Shown piece by piece: positions 8,888 to 16,084 of a stretch of 64,000 nucleotides of DNA. A model generated the notes under the pieces. The model was not told where the DNA came from. It ran no database searches and saw nothing but the letters and a program-made list of their open reading frames with translations. The DNA is from Enterobacteriaceae bacterium UBA2655. GTDB lineage: Bacteria > Pseudomonadota > Gammaproteobacteria > Enterobacterales > Enterobacteriaceae. Location of the stretch: the NCBI GenBank assembly GCA_002359495.1, contig DENB01000057.1, forward strand, positions 58,640 to 122,639, in the 5' to 3' direction. How positions within the stretch are numbered: position 1 is the first letter of the stretch; the number at the start of each line of letters is the position of its first letter. The position numbers and the translations under genes were made by a program.

Positions 8888-9493
8888 TTAGAGATGATGC
8901 TCAGAGGGTATATGCATAATCCACAATACCTGCGCTTCGCTGTCGCTGTGGTTCAGGATGTTATGCGGTAAATGGCTTTTGAACTGAAAGCTGTCGCCCG
9001 GCAGCAACCGTGTGCTGTCGCCGTCAATTTCCAGCGTCAGTTCGCCCGTTATGACGATCCCCGCCTTTTCGCCGTTGCCCATCAACATTTCGTCGGAACG
9101 CACGCCGGGCGGGATATTGATAAACATAAACTGCAGATCGTGATCGCCGGAAGGCGACAACATCTCTTTAGCAATGCCACGTTTGCCGACGTTAAAGCGC
9201 GGCCGCTCCGCCTGACGACGCACATAGTGCTCCGCGCCGCGCAACGCGGTTTCGTTCTGCTCAAGAAATGCCGTCAGCGGCACCTTCAGCACCAGCCTTA
9301 ACTGCTCCAGCACGCGCACCGTCGGATTGGTTAAGTTACGTTCGATCTGACTGATCGCGCCCGCTGAGACATTGGCCAGAAGCGCCAGCTCGGTAATCGT
9401 CATATTGCGTGCTTTACGAATCCACTTCAGACGCGAGCCGATATCCGTCTCCGCCGCGCCAGGTTCCGCTGCAGGAATTGCCGGTTTTTTCAT
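8888..9493 (-). CDS. XRE-family regulator with C-terminal cupin domain (PuuR-like)
   Basis: 201 residues. A helix-turn-helix at about residues 21-75 (NMTITELALLANVSAGAISQ, then IERNLTNPTV) is followed by a cupin sensor domain at about 120-195 (GELTLEIDGDSTRLLPGDSF, then HLPHNILNHSD). This architecture is common in regulators of amine and amino-acid catabolism such as PuuR. It lies between the FAD oxidoreductase and the binding-protein gene, all on the minus strand. I infer that it binds the TTCA-N6-TGAA palindromes in the divergent region at 10335 and 10525. Confidence 0.85.
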   Translation of the reverse strand: MKKPAIPAAEPGAAETDIGSRLKWIRKARNMTITELALLANVSAGAISQIERNLTNPTVRVLEQLRLVLKVPLTAFLEQNETALRGAEHYVRRQAERPRFNVGKRGIAKEMLSPSGDHDLQFMFINIPPGVRSDEMLMGNGEKAGIVITGELTLEIDGDSTRLLPGDSFQFKSHLPHNILNHSDSEAQVLWIMHIPSEHHL

Positions 9494-9538
9494 CTTGTTC
9501 TTCCTGCCTGTTTATCGCTTCTTTGCCTGCTAATGCGA

Positions 9539-10297
9539 TCAGGGCATGCCCCATTTGTTCTTAATCGTCTGCAGGGAGCCGTCCGCCTTCATGGCGGTTA
9601 AGGCGTTGTCGATCTCCGCGAGCAGCTTCTCGTTGCCTTTCTTGACGCCAAACGCCATCGGCGAGACATGCTCCGGCTTATAACCATCCACCACATGCAT
9701 GCCTTTCAGGCCGTCCGCCTTTTCCTGTGCTTTCAGGATTGGATAATCATTCATGCCGGCGGCAATACGCCCCAGCGACAGGTCGCGCGTCATATCCGCC
9801 GGGCTGTCGTAGACCTTAACCTCTTTGGCGATGCCGCTTTTCATCAGACTTTGCGTATAGTCCGTACCGGCCATAGTGCCCACCACTTCACCTTTGAGAT
9901 CCTGCCAGGAGCTGTACGTTTTTTTATTGTCGTCGCGCACCACCAAACCCGCGCCGAAAGCAGTAACCGGCTGTGAAAAAGAGATACGTTTCGCGCGCTC
10001 TGCCGTCGGCGTCATGCCTGCGACGATCATGTCTATTTTTCCGGCAATGACCGACTGAATAAGCGTGGAGAAAGGCACTGCGGTGAAATTGACATCCAGA
10101 TGCTGACGCTTCGCCACTTCAGCGGCAACGTCAGGCATGAAGCCTTCGATTTTGCCGCTTTTCGTATCAAGAAAGGTGGTCGGCGCGCTGGAGGGAGGGG
10201 AACCTGCGGTTAGCGCTGCGGCCTGTACGGTGGCGCTGGCGGAGAAACCCAGCGCGATGCAATAGCAACTCATCAAAAAATGCGAACACTTAGACAT
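9539..10297 (-). CDS. amino-acid-type ABC transporter periplasmic substrate-binding protein
   Basis: 252 residues. A cleavable signal peptide (core FLMSCYCIALGFSASATVQA) precedes a bacterial solute-binding family 3 protein: DTKSGKIEGFMPDVAAEVAK, then IVAGMTPTAERAKRISFSQP, and a C-terminal MKADGSLQTIKNKWGMP. It delivers a polar amino acid or opine-like ligand to the membrane permease encoded divergently at 10575. With the ATPase of this system broken (11230-11981), transport would need an ATPase from elsewhere. Confidence 0.88.
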   Translation of the reverse strand: MSKCSHFLMSCYCIALGFSASATVQAAALTAGSPPSSAPTTFLDTKSGKIEGFMPDVAAEVAKRQHLDVNFTAVPFSTLIQSVIAGKIDMIVAGMTPTAERAKRISFSQPVTAFGAGLVVRDDNKKTYSSWQDLKGEVVGTMAGTDYTQSLMKSGIAKEVKVYDSPADMTRDLSLGRIAAGMNDYPILKAQEKADGLKGMHVVDGYKPEHVSPMAFGVKKGNEKLLAEIDNALTAMKADGSLQTIKNKWGMP

Positions 10298-10334
10298 AAC
10301 TCACTCCTGATTCAATTGAAAAGGGCGAACGTCT

Positions 10335-10352
10335 TTTTCACTATAATGAAAA
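10335..10352. promoter_or_regulatory. palindromic operator candidate TTTTCA-N6-TGAAAA (site 1)
   Basis: Inverted repeat with core TTCA-N6-TGAA, 38 bases upstream of the binding-protein start on the minus strand. The same core recurs at 10526-10539, so the pair probably brackets both divergent promoters and is bound by the XRE-cupin regulator. That link is inferred. Confidence 0.5.
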
Positions 10353-10524
10353 TACTGTGCTTGTTGTCAATCTTTTATTTTATGAAAATCTCACGCTTCA
10401 CAAATTAACGCTAAACCCTTTGCTGTTGCTATAAATTTACTTATTGTCTCTTTCTGTGACGGCAATAAGTAAAAGCTATCGCACGGGCGTGTGAATTCGT
10501 TGACACCCGTTCGTGAAAAAAGAT

Positions 10525-10540
10525 ATTCATTAAAATGAAT
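10525..10540. promoter_or_regulatory. palindromic operator candidate ATTCA-N6-TGAAT (site 2)
   Basis: The sequence ATTCATTAAAATGAAT shares the TTCA-N6-TGAA core of site 1, with 189 bases between centres. It lies 35 bases before the first ATG of the permease, where a repressor would block that promoter. Confidence 0.5.
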
Positions 10541-10574
10541 TTGTCGCGTACTGCGGAAAACCCCACAGGAGTGC

Positions 10575-11228
10575 ATGATGGACTGGAGCAGCATCCATGT
10601 TTACCTGCCCTTTTTACTTAAAGGGGCCGAGATGACCATTTATATCACCGTGTTATCGTTAATTATCAGTACGCCTCTCGGTTTATTGTTTGCCGCCGCC
10701 AAGATGTGTCCGTGGAAAATCATTTCCTGGCCAGTCGCAACCGTGATTAATATCACGCGTGGCCTGCCTATGATTGTGGTGCTGTTTTATATCTACTTTG
10801 TCTTTCCCGATATCGGAATAACCTTATCCTCCTTTCAGGCCAGCGTAATCGGCATTGCGTTTTGTTTCTCAACCTATATCGCCGAAATTTTTCGGTCCGG
10901 CATTGAGTCGGTCGATCGCGGCCAGCTGGAAGCCGCGCGCTCGATGGGCATGAGTTTCGGCAAAGCGATGCGCCGCGTGGTGCTGCCTCAGGCGTTTCAT
11001 GTCGCCCTGCCGCCCTACAGCAACACGCTGGTAATGATGCTGAAAGATTCAGCGCTCGCCTCTACTATTGCGGTGACGGAGATGACGCGTCAGGGCCAGT
11101 TAATTGCGGCCTCCACTTTCGATAACACCACGATCTATACGCTGGTTGCCCTGCTCTACCTTGCGCTGTGCATGCCGTTAATGGCGCTGACCAAGCGGCT
11201 GGAAAAACGCCAGATTAAAGGAGCCTGA
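10575..11228 (+). CDS. amino-acid-type ABC transporter permease (HisM/GlnP family)
   Basis: 217 residues with about five membrane spans. It carries the permease EAA loop (QLEAARSMGMSFGKAMRRVV, then LPQAFHVALPPYSN) that docks the ATPase. It is the inner-membrane half of a polar amino-acid importer. Two consecutive ATG codons (10575 and 10578) follow an AGGA at 10567, and the second gives the better spacing. The stop is followed one base later by the ATPase gene, which is broken. Confidence 0.88.
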   Translation: MMDWSSIHVYLPFLLKGAEMTIYITVLSLIISTPLGLLFAAAKMCPWKIISWPVATVINITRGLPMIVVLFYIYFVFPDIGITLSSFQASVIGIAFCFSTYIAEIFRSGIESVDRGQLEAARSMGMSFGKAMRRVVLPQAFHVALPPYSNTLVMMLKDSALASTIAVTEMTRQGQLIAASTFDNTTIYTLVALLYLALCMPLMALTKRLEKRQIKGA

Positions 11229-11229
11229 G

Positions 11230-11981
11230 ATGATTGAAATTAACGACGTTCACAAGCGTTTCGGCCCGGTTGAAGTATTAAAAGGCGTCAGTTTTCGCGT
11301 TACTGAAGGTGAAGTGGTCTGCTTAATTGGTCCGTCCGGCTCCGGTAAATCGACGATCCTGCGTTGCATCAACGGGCTGGAAACCTATGAGGAAGGCAAC
11401 ATCAGCGTGCTGGGCCAGCGGGTTAATAACAAGCATAAAAGCATTAACGATCTGCGTCGTCAGATCGGAATGGTATTCCAGCGGTTCAACCTGTTTCCGC
11501 ATCGCAGCGTGCTGGAAAACGTTATGGAAGGACCGCTTCATGTCAATGGCGAACCGCGTAGCGTCGCTGAAAAGCGCGCCAGGGATTTGCTGGCAATGGT
11601 GGGTCTGGCGGATAAATTTAATGCATGGCCGGGCAACAGCAGCGCGTTGCAATTGCGCGTACGCTTGCGCTACAACCGAAGGCGATTCTGTTTGATGAGC
11701 CTACCTCGGCACTCGATCCAGAACTGGTAGGAGACGTGCTTCAGGTCATGCGCAATCTGGCGCGGGAAGGGATGACAATGATTGTCGTTACCCACGAGAT
11801 GCAGTTCGCGCGCGAGGTAGCGGATCGTGTTTGCTTTCTGCACAGCGGGCAAATTGTCGAACAGGGCGCGGCGGCGCAGGTGCTGCTGCGGCCGCAGGAG
11901 GCGCGTACCCAGGATTTCCTGCGTCGCGTACTGGGCAATGACGAAACATCTCTCTGCGTCCAGTGCCGCGAAGCGGTTTAA
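11230..11981 (+). pseudogene. amino-acid ABC transporter ATPase, frameshifted by a small deletion that removes the ABC signature
   Basis: The frame from 11230 has Walker A (GPSGSGKST), the Q-loop (MVFQRFNLFPH) and runs to KFNAWP, then goes out of frame and stops at 11730. The rest continues in another frame from about 11627: GQQQRVAIARTLAL, Walker B (AILFDEPTSALDPE) and the H-loop (VVTHEM). Family members read AWPAQLSGGQQQRVA here. The DNA joins GCATGGCC directly to GGGCAACAG, so about 16 bases including LSG of the signature are missing (length inferred from the family consensus). The product cannot be a working ATPase. Confidence 0.85.
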
Positions 11982-12188
11982 ACCCGCAAGCGCCCTTCAT
12001 ATCCCTACAACACGTGGCGCCAGTTGCTCAGCGTGATACGCATCTGTGGAAAGCGGGCAGAAGAAAACGGCTGCACTTTTCTGCCCATGTCGTCCGTCTG
12101 CCTGCGCGACTATTGCCTTTATCTGCAGGCCAGCAGGTGTGTTTCCTCAACAGTATCCTCGTTATGATGAGTATCATGATCAGAGCGA

Positions 12189-12221
12189 CACCCGGTGAGT
12201 TTGCCTCGCACTTACCGGGTG
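12189..12221. repeat. 11-bp inverted repeat (CACCCGGTGAG / CTTACCGGGTG)
   Basis: Arms match at 10 of 11 positions around an 11-base loop. There is no T-run on either side, so it is not a typical terminator. It could be a remnant of a repetitive extragenic element. Confidence 0.5.
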
Positions 12222-12596
12222 ATCCTGCACATTAAGGCTGGCACTTCAGGTCATCGTCCTGACCAAAAATTCATTGAAACCGCTACATTTCAATTCGAAC
12301 CGACCTGGACTTTACCTCCCCACTTTTAGCGGAGTGACGACGTTTACGCCCCGCTTAGCCAACATCCTCCCAGACCTGGACAGACGGAGTGATACCAGCA
12401 TTGACACCGGCAGGTGTGCAGATCAGTGTTTATTCACCGCTATTTCACGATAAGCGCAGCAGCGGCCAGTCAGGCGCACAGAAGTCAGACGGTCGCAGAC
12501 GAAAGAAAAAATCCGCAGCGCCACTTACAGCGACACTTGACCTATTAGTTACAGCACCCATTAATTAACTACAGCAGTACCGGCCCTGCGGGCCGG

Positions 12597-12808
12597 GCGG
12601 CCGGGGCTGGTCAGTGGGGGCAACCGGACTTCAGGTACGGCGCCGGAGGTTGGGTTTTGTCGGCGAGGGGCGCGGCAGTTCAGGCCCAGCTCGTTTGAAG
12701 GGGGTCAATAACGGTATTAACGGATGATGTAACTACTAAGCTTTGCCTGCCGATTACCGGCGAAAGCTACTTCAGATTCTGAGCGGCGCGGCGGCCAGAG
12801 CTGGTCAG
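12597..12808. repeat. imperfect direct repeat GCGGCC(G/A)G(G/A)GCTGGTCAG
   Basis: Two 18-base copies, at 12597-12614 and 12791-12808, match at 16 of 18 positions and are 194 bases apart. No function is evident. They may mark a small duplication in this non-coding stretch. Confidence 0.45.
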
Positions 12809-12961
12809 CACGATATGGCATGGTAAATGGGTAAAGACCGGACAGAGGAATGATCAGATACAGACGGAAACGGACACAGAAAATATACAATTCTGATCGA
12901 CAGACAATTATCCTGTCTTACACAACGAATTTGCGATGTAAGTAATCCTGAGGATGTCGAC

Positions 12962-13444
12962 ATGAGCACTTTTCATCAGCTTACTGCCACCAGTCTGAGT
13001 GGCCAGCTCATTCCTATGGCCGACTACGCGGGCAAACTGGTCCTCGTGGTCAATACCGCCAGCCATTGTGGATTTACGCCACAATACGCAGGGCTTGAAT
13101 CGCTTTACAAAAAGTACGCCGCCCAGGGGCTGGTAGTGCTTGGCTTTCCCTGCAACCAGTTTGGTAAACAGGAACCCGGCGGTGCTGACGAAATCGCGCA
13201 GACATGCCACATCAACTATGGTGTGAGCTTTCCGATGTTCGAGAAAGTTGAGGTCAACGGCGCCTTAGCGCACCCGCTGTTTCGTTACCTGAAAGCCGAA
13301 TTGCCCGGCGTGTTGGGCGGGCGAATCAAATGGAACTTTACTAAGTTCCTGATCGGACGCGACGGCAAACCACTCAGACGTTTTGCTCCGATCTCCACCC
13401 CGCAGAAAATGGAAGCCGTCATACTTGCTGCACTTGAAACCTAA
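12962..13444 (+). CDS. glutathione peroxidase family protein (BtuE-like thiol peroxidase)
   Basis: 160 residues of the GPx family, which reduces peroxides in the cytoplasm or periplasm using thioredoxin or glutathione. The peroxidatic cysteine is Cys36 in NTASHCGFTPQY. The catalytic Gln lies in FPCNQFGKQEPG (Gln70), a likely resolving cysteine is Cys82 in QTCHINYG, and the Trp of KWNFTKFLI is present. There is no signal peptide. It is slightly shorter than BtuE. It stands alone between the gene-free region and the toxin-antitoxin pair. Confidence 0.88.
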   Translation: MSTFHQLTATSLSGQLIPMADYAGKLVLVVNTASHCGFTPQYAGLESLYKKYAAQGLVVLGFPCNQFGKQEPGGADEIAQTCHINYGVSFPMFEKVEVNGALAHPLFRYLKAELPGVLGGRIKWNFTKFLIGRDGKPLRRFAPISTPQKMEAVILAALET

Positions 13445-13552
13445 ACGCTTCTGTAATTTGAGTCATTCGTCTTAAAAGCGTTTCCGGCAGAATGGATATA
13501 TTCGTGTGGAGGTCATGTCCGCTGTTCGCTCAAAAGTCGTGGAAAATATGAA

Positions 13553-13582
13553 TTGTACTTATATGCGTACATGTTTCATAAT
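13553..13582 (+). promoter_or_regulatory. yefM-yoeB promoter overlapped by a TGTAC-N8-GTACA palindrome
   Basis: A candidate -35 (TTGTAC, 13553-13558) and -10 (CATAAT, 13577-13582) are spaced by 18 bases. The palindrome TGTAC-N8-GTACA (13554-13571) covers the -35 and spacer. YefM-YoeB complexes are known to autorepress by binding TGTACA-containing palindromes, so this fits autoregulation. Confidence 0.6.
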
Positions 13583-13609
13583 AGGCTCCAATTGACGGGA
13601 GCTAACAAC

Positions 13610-13855
13610 ATGCGTGCAATTAATTTTACTGATGCTCGAAAACATTTCGCCGATACCATGAAGCAAGTTACCGATGACGCTGAGCCTGTGCGCATCATGC
13701 GCCGCGACGCGCCTGACGTCGTCATGATCGATGCGGAAGAGTATGAGGCGCTTATAGAAACGGTCTATTTGTTCAGCAACCCTGCAAACGCAGCGCATAT
13801 CAATGAATCAATGAAGCAGGCGGAGCGCGGCGAATTTGTCGAAGTGGAATATTAA
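13610..13855 (+). CDS. yefM: YefM-type antitoxin (Phd/YefM family)
   Basis: 81 residues. The protein starts MRAINFTDARKHFADTMKQV like E. coli YefM, with the conserved EEYEALIETVYLFSNPANA stretch and an acidic disordered tail that binds and neutralises the toxin. I chose ATG 13610, preceded by GGGAG at 13597-13601. An upstream in-frame extension to 13553 runs through the promoter and is not credible. The toxin frame starts inside its last 20 bases, so the two are translationally coupled. It acts as antitoxin and DNA-binding autorepressor. Confidence 0.92.
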   Translation: MRAINFTDARKHFADTMKQVTDDAEPVRIMRRDAPDVVMIDAEEYEALIETVYLFSNPANAAHINESMKQAERGEFVEVEY

Positions 13856-14111
13856 ATTCACGAAAAATGGCGCCGATGACATCAACTACTGGCGTGATAC
13901 TGACAAAAAGAGGTTTGAACGTATTCGGCAGTTGCTTCGCAGCATTGAGAGCGATCCGCTAACTGGTATTGGAAAACCTGAACGGTTGCGGCATCACAAA
14001 GATCCGGCTCTCTATTCTCGCCGTATCGATCAGAGCCACCGGCTGGTCTACTCAATCCAGAACGAGGAGATCATCATCTATGCAGCCCGTTATCACTATG
14101 GCGACAAATAG
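13836..14111 (+). CDS. yoeB: YoeB-type ribosome-dependent mRNA endonuclease toxin
   Basis: 91 residues of the YoeB/RelE-like family, which cuts mRNA in the ribosomal A site. It has the family core WRDTDKKRFERI, GIGKPERLRHH, SRRIDQSHRLVY and the C-terminal catalytic RYHY (His87, Tyr88). Glu49 and the Arg pair 62-63 correspond to active-site positions. Three extra residues (GDK) follow the usual terminal Tyr. The start is a TTG at 13836 inside the end of yefM, because no ATG is available in frame. A weak start would keep toxin below antitoxin. Confidence 0.92.
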   Translation: MSKWNIKFTKNGADDINYWRDTDKKRFERIRQLLRSIESDPLTGIGKPERLRHHKDPALYSRRIDQSHRLVYSIQNEEIIIYAARYHYGDK

Positions 14112-14160
14112 TGATAAACAGATGCTTGAAAAATGCAGGTCAGACTTTATAAAGTATTTA

Positions 14161-14195
14161 GAATACGCCTGAACAACATTTTGTCAGGCGTATTC
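14161..14195. terminator. bidirectional hairpin between yoeB and the phosphatase gene
   Basis: A perfect 12-bp inverted repeat (GAATACGCCTGA / TCAGGCGTATTC) with an 11-base loop lies between two convergent genes, ending four bases from the phosphatase stop. Its position and strength suggest a two-way terminator, though T-runs are short. Confidence 0.6.
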
Positions 14196-14198
14196 ATA

Positions 14199-14999
14199 CT
14201 AAACGCCTGCTATTTTCATGAGCTCATCGCGAGCGCCGGGCGCGACAGCCAGCACTTTTGCGCCTTTGGTTAAGGGATCGCCTTCGGTGTTAAAAGGTAA
14301 ATACCAGCCGCCAGCTTCCCGCACCAGGCAATAACCGGCCAGGCAATCCCAGGCATGCATGTAAGGCTCAACATAGCCAACCACCCGCCCTGCCGCGACC
14401 CATGCCAGCATTAACGCGCCCGATCCGATGCGAATGAAATTTCCTCCTGCCACCAGCAGCGCGGCCAGCATCTCCCCTACCGCTTGCGGTGTGACGTAAC
14501 TGTTAGCGCCAAAGCCAACCACATGATTCTGAAGAGTTCTGGCAGGATCAACGTGCAAAGCGCGACCATTAAGCGTCGCGCCTTGTCCTGTCGCGGCGAC
14601 ATAGCATTCGTCATAGCAGGGCGCAAAAATCACCCCAATCACCGGTTCGCCCTGATATAAAACCGCGATGGAAACACACCAGTTCGGCATTCCGTTGAGA
14701 AACGGACTGGTTCCATCAATGGGATCCACAACCCAGGTAAAGCCTGACGTGCCGGATTGTAAGCCGAACTCTTCGCCTAAAAATCCGTCTTCAGCGAATC
14801 TTTCCCGAATGCGTGCGTCAATCATTTGCTCAACTTCGCGATCGGCCCTGGAGACGACGTCCTGTAAATCCTTCTTGGTTTCGACCACTAAACTGTCGCG
14901 TTGATGGAACCAGCTCAGCGCAAGATTGCCGGCGTCGCGCGCCGTTTCTTCCGCCAGCGCAAGACGCGTCATCAATGCGTTATTATCGATTTCACTCAT
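14199..14999 (-). CDS. inositol monophosphatase-family sugar phosphatase
   Basis: 266 residues. The family metal-binding signatures are clear: GEEFG, WVVDPIDGTSPFLNG (the DPIDGT motif) and AWDCLAGYCLVREAGG near the C-terminus. These enzymes are Mg2+-dependent phosphatases of inositol phosphates, histidinol phosphate or sugar phosphates. It is the last gene of a minus-strand cluster with an Fe3+/hexose-phosphate-type ABC importer. A role in removing phosphate from the imported compound is therefore plausible but inferred. Confidence 0.87.
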   Translation of the reverse strand: MSEIDNNALMTRLALAEETARDAGNLALSWFHQRDSLVVETKKDLQDVVSRADREVEQMIDARIRERFAEDGFLGEEFGLQSGTSGFTWVVDPIDGTSPFLNGMPNWCVSIAVLYQGEPVIGVIFAPCYDECYVAATGQGATLNGRALHVDPARTLQNHVVGFGANSYVTPQAVGEMLAALLVAGGNFIRIGSGALMLAWVAAGRVVGYVEPYMHAWDCLAGYCLVREAGGWYLPFNTEGDPLTKGAKVLAVAPGARDELMKIAGV

Positions 15000-15022
15000 A
15001 TTATCTCCTTCATAGCCGGATT

Positions 15023-16084
15023 TCAGGGTGCGATTAGCGCCAGTCCCTGCGGTTTAAAATCTACGTTGACATACGCAGCGAGCGGCAGTCTTTGCTCCAT
15101 CTGGTTATCTACGATAAACAACGCTCCGAGAGGGGTTTTCACTTCATATTCAATATGATCGCCGAGCCAGGTGGCATGGACGATTTCGCCCGTCAGCGCA
15201 CCTTCGCCAGACGTGCGCAGCGTAATAAATTGCGGACGCACGGAAAGCTGTGCTTTTCCCGGCGTCGCGCCCCCGCCGCGCACGCGATAACGCTGTTTGC
15301 CGAGACGTATCAGGGCCTCTTCACCTTCCAGCGACTCCACTTCACAAGACAGGATGTTGGCTTCCCCCATAAAGTCGGCAATGAAAACCGAATTGGGCGA
15401 GCGATAAAGTGTTTCCGGCGCGCCCTGCTGAGCGATTTCTCCCTCTTTCATCACGATGATTTTGTCGGAGACGGCCAGCGCTTCCTCTTGATCGTGTGTG
15501 ACGTAAACAGCGGTAAAACCCAGACGCTGTTGCAGATCGCGAATATCGGTACGCACGCGGCGGCGCAGTCGCTCATCCAGATTAGAAAGCGGTTCGTCCA
15601 GCAGCAGCACCTGCGGTTCGAGCACCAGCGCGCGCGCCACCGCAATACGCTGTTGCTGACCGCCTGACAGCTCCGACGGCAACCGCTCTCCCTGATTTTC
15701 AAGCCCCACCAGCGTTAGCCCCTGCCGCGCGCGATCTCTGGCTTCACGTTTGTTCATGCCGCCGGAAAGCAGGCCGTACATCACATTTTCTAACGCGGAC
15801 ATATGAGGAAACAGCGCATAGGACTGGAATACCATTGCAACGTCACGCTCGTTGGCAGGCAGATGCGTAACATCTTTGCCGCCGATGAAAATGCGCCCGG
15901 AGGTGGGATGCTCCAGACCGGCCAGCAAACGCAGCGTGGTAGTTTTGCCGCAGCCGGATGGGCCGAGCAGCGTAACCAGCGTACCGGCTTCTACCGTTAA
16001 CGACAGGTCCGGCACGGCACTAAACCCGGTGAAGCGTTTAGCGACATGTTCAAAAACGACAGTTCCTGCTTTTACCGTGCTCAT
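15023..16084 (-). CDS. ABC transporter ATPase (AfuC/FbpC-like, TOBE domain)
   Basis: 353 residues. The ABC domain has Walker A (LGPSGCGKTTTLR), Q-loop (MVFQSYALFPH), a complete signature (LSGGQQQRIAVARAL), Walker B (VLLLDEPLSNLD) and an H-loop (YVTHDQEEAL). A C-terminal TOBE-like regulatory domain follows from about residue 240. It energises the fused permease whose gene overlaps its start by four bases (16081-16084). The family covers iron, polyamine and phosphonate/sugar-phosphate importers. Confidence 0.88.
   Translation of the reverse strand: MSTVKAGTVVFEHVAKRFTGFSAVPDLSLTVEAGTLVTLLGPSGCGKTTTLRLLAGLEHPTSGRIFIGGKDVTHLPANERDVAMVFQSYALFPHMSALENVMYGLLSGGMNKREARDRARQGLTLVGLENQGERLPSELSGGQQQRIAVARALVLEPQVLLLDEPLSNLDERLRRRVRTDIRDLQQRLGFTAVYVTHDQEEALAVSDKIIVMKEGEIAQQGAPETLYRSPNSVFIADFMGEANILSCEVESLEGEEALIRLGKQRYRVRGGGATPGKAQLSVRPQFITLRTSGEGALTGEIVHATWLGDHIEYEVKTPLGALFIVDNQMEQRLPLAAYVNVDFKPQGLALIAP

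Larger units (their letters stand above)
11982..12961. other. 980-base gene-free region
   Basis: No frame in this stretch shows recognisable protein similarity. It contains a strong inverted repeat (12189-12221) and an 18-base imperfect direct repeat (12597 and 12791). A GC-rich island around 12580-12680 is also present. It may be decayed sequence between the broken importer and the glutathione peroxidase gene. Confidence 0.5.
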
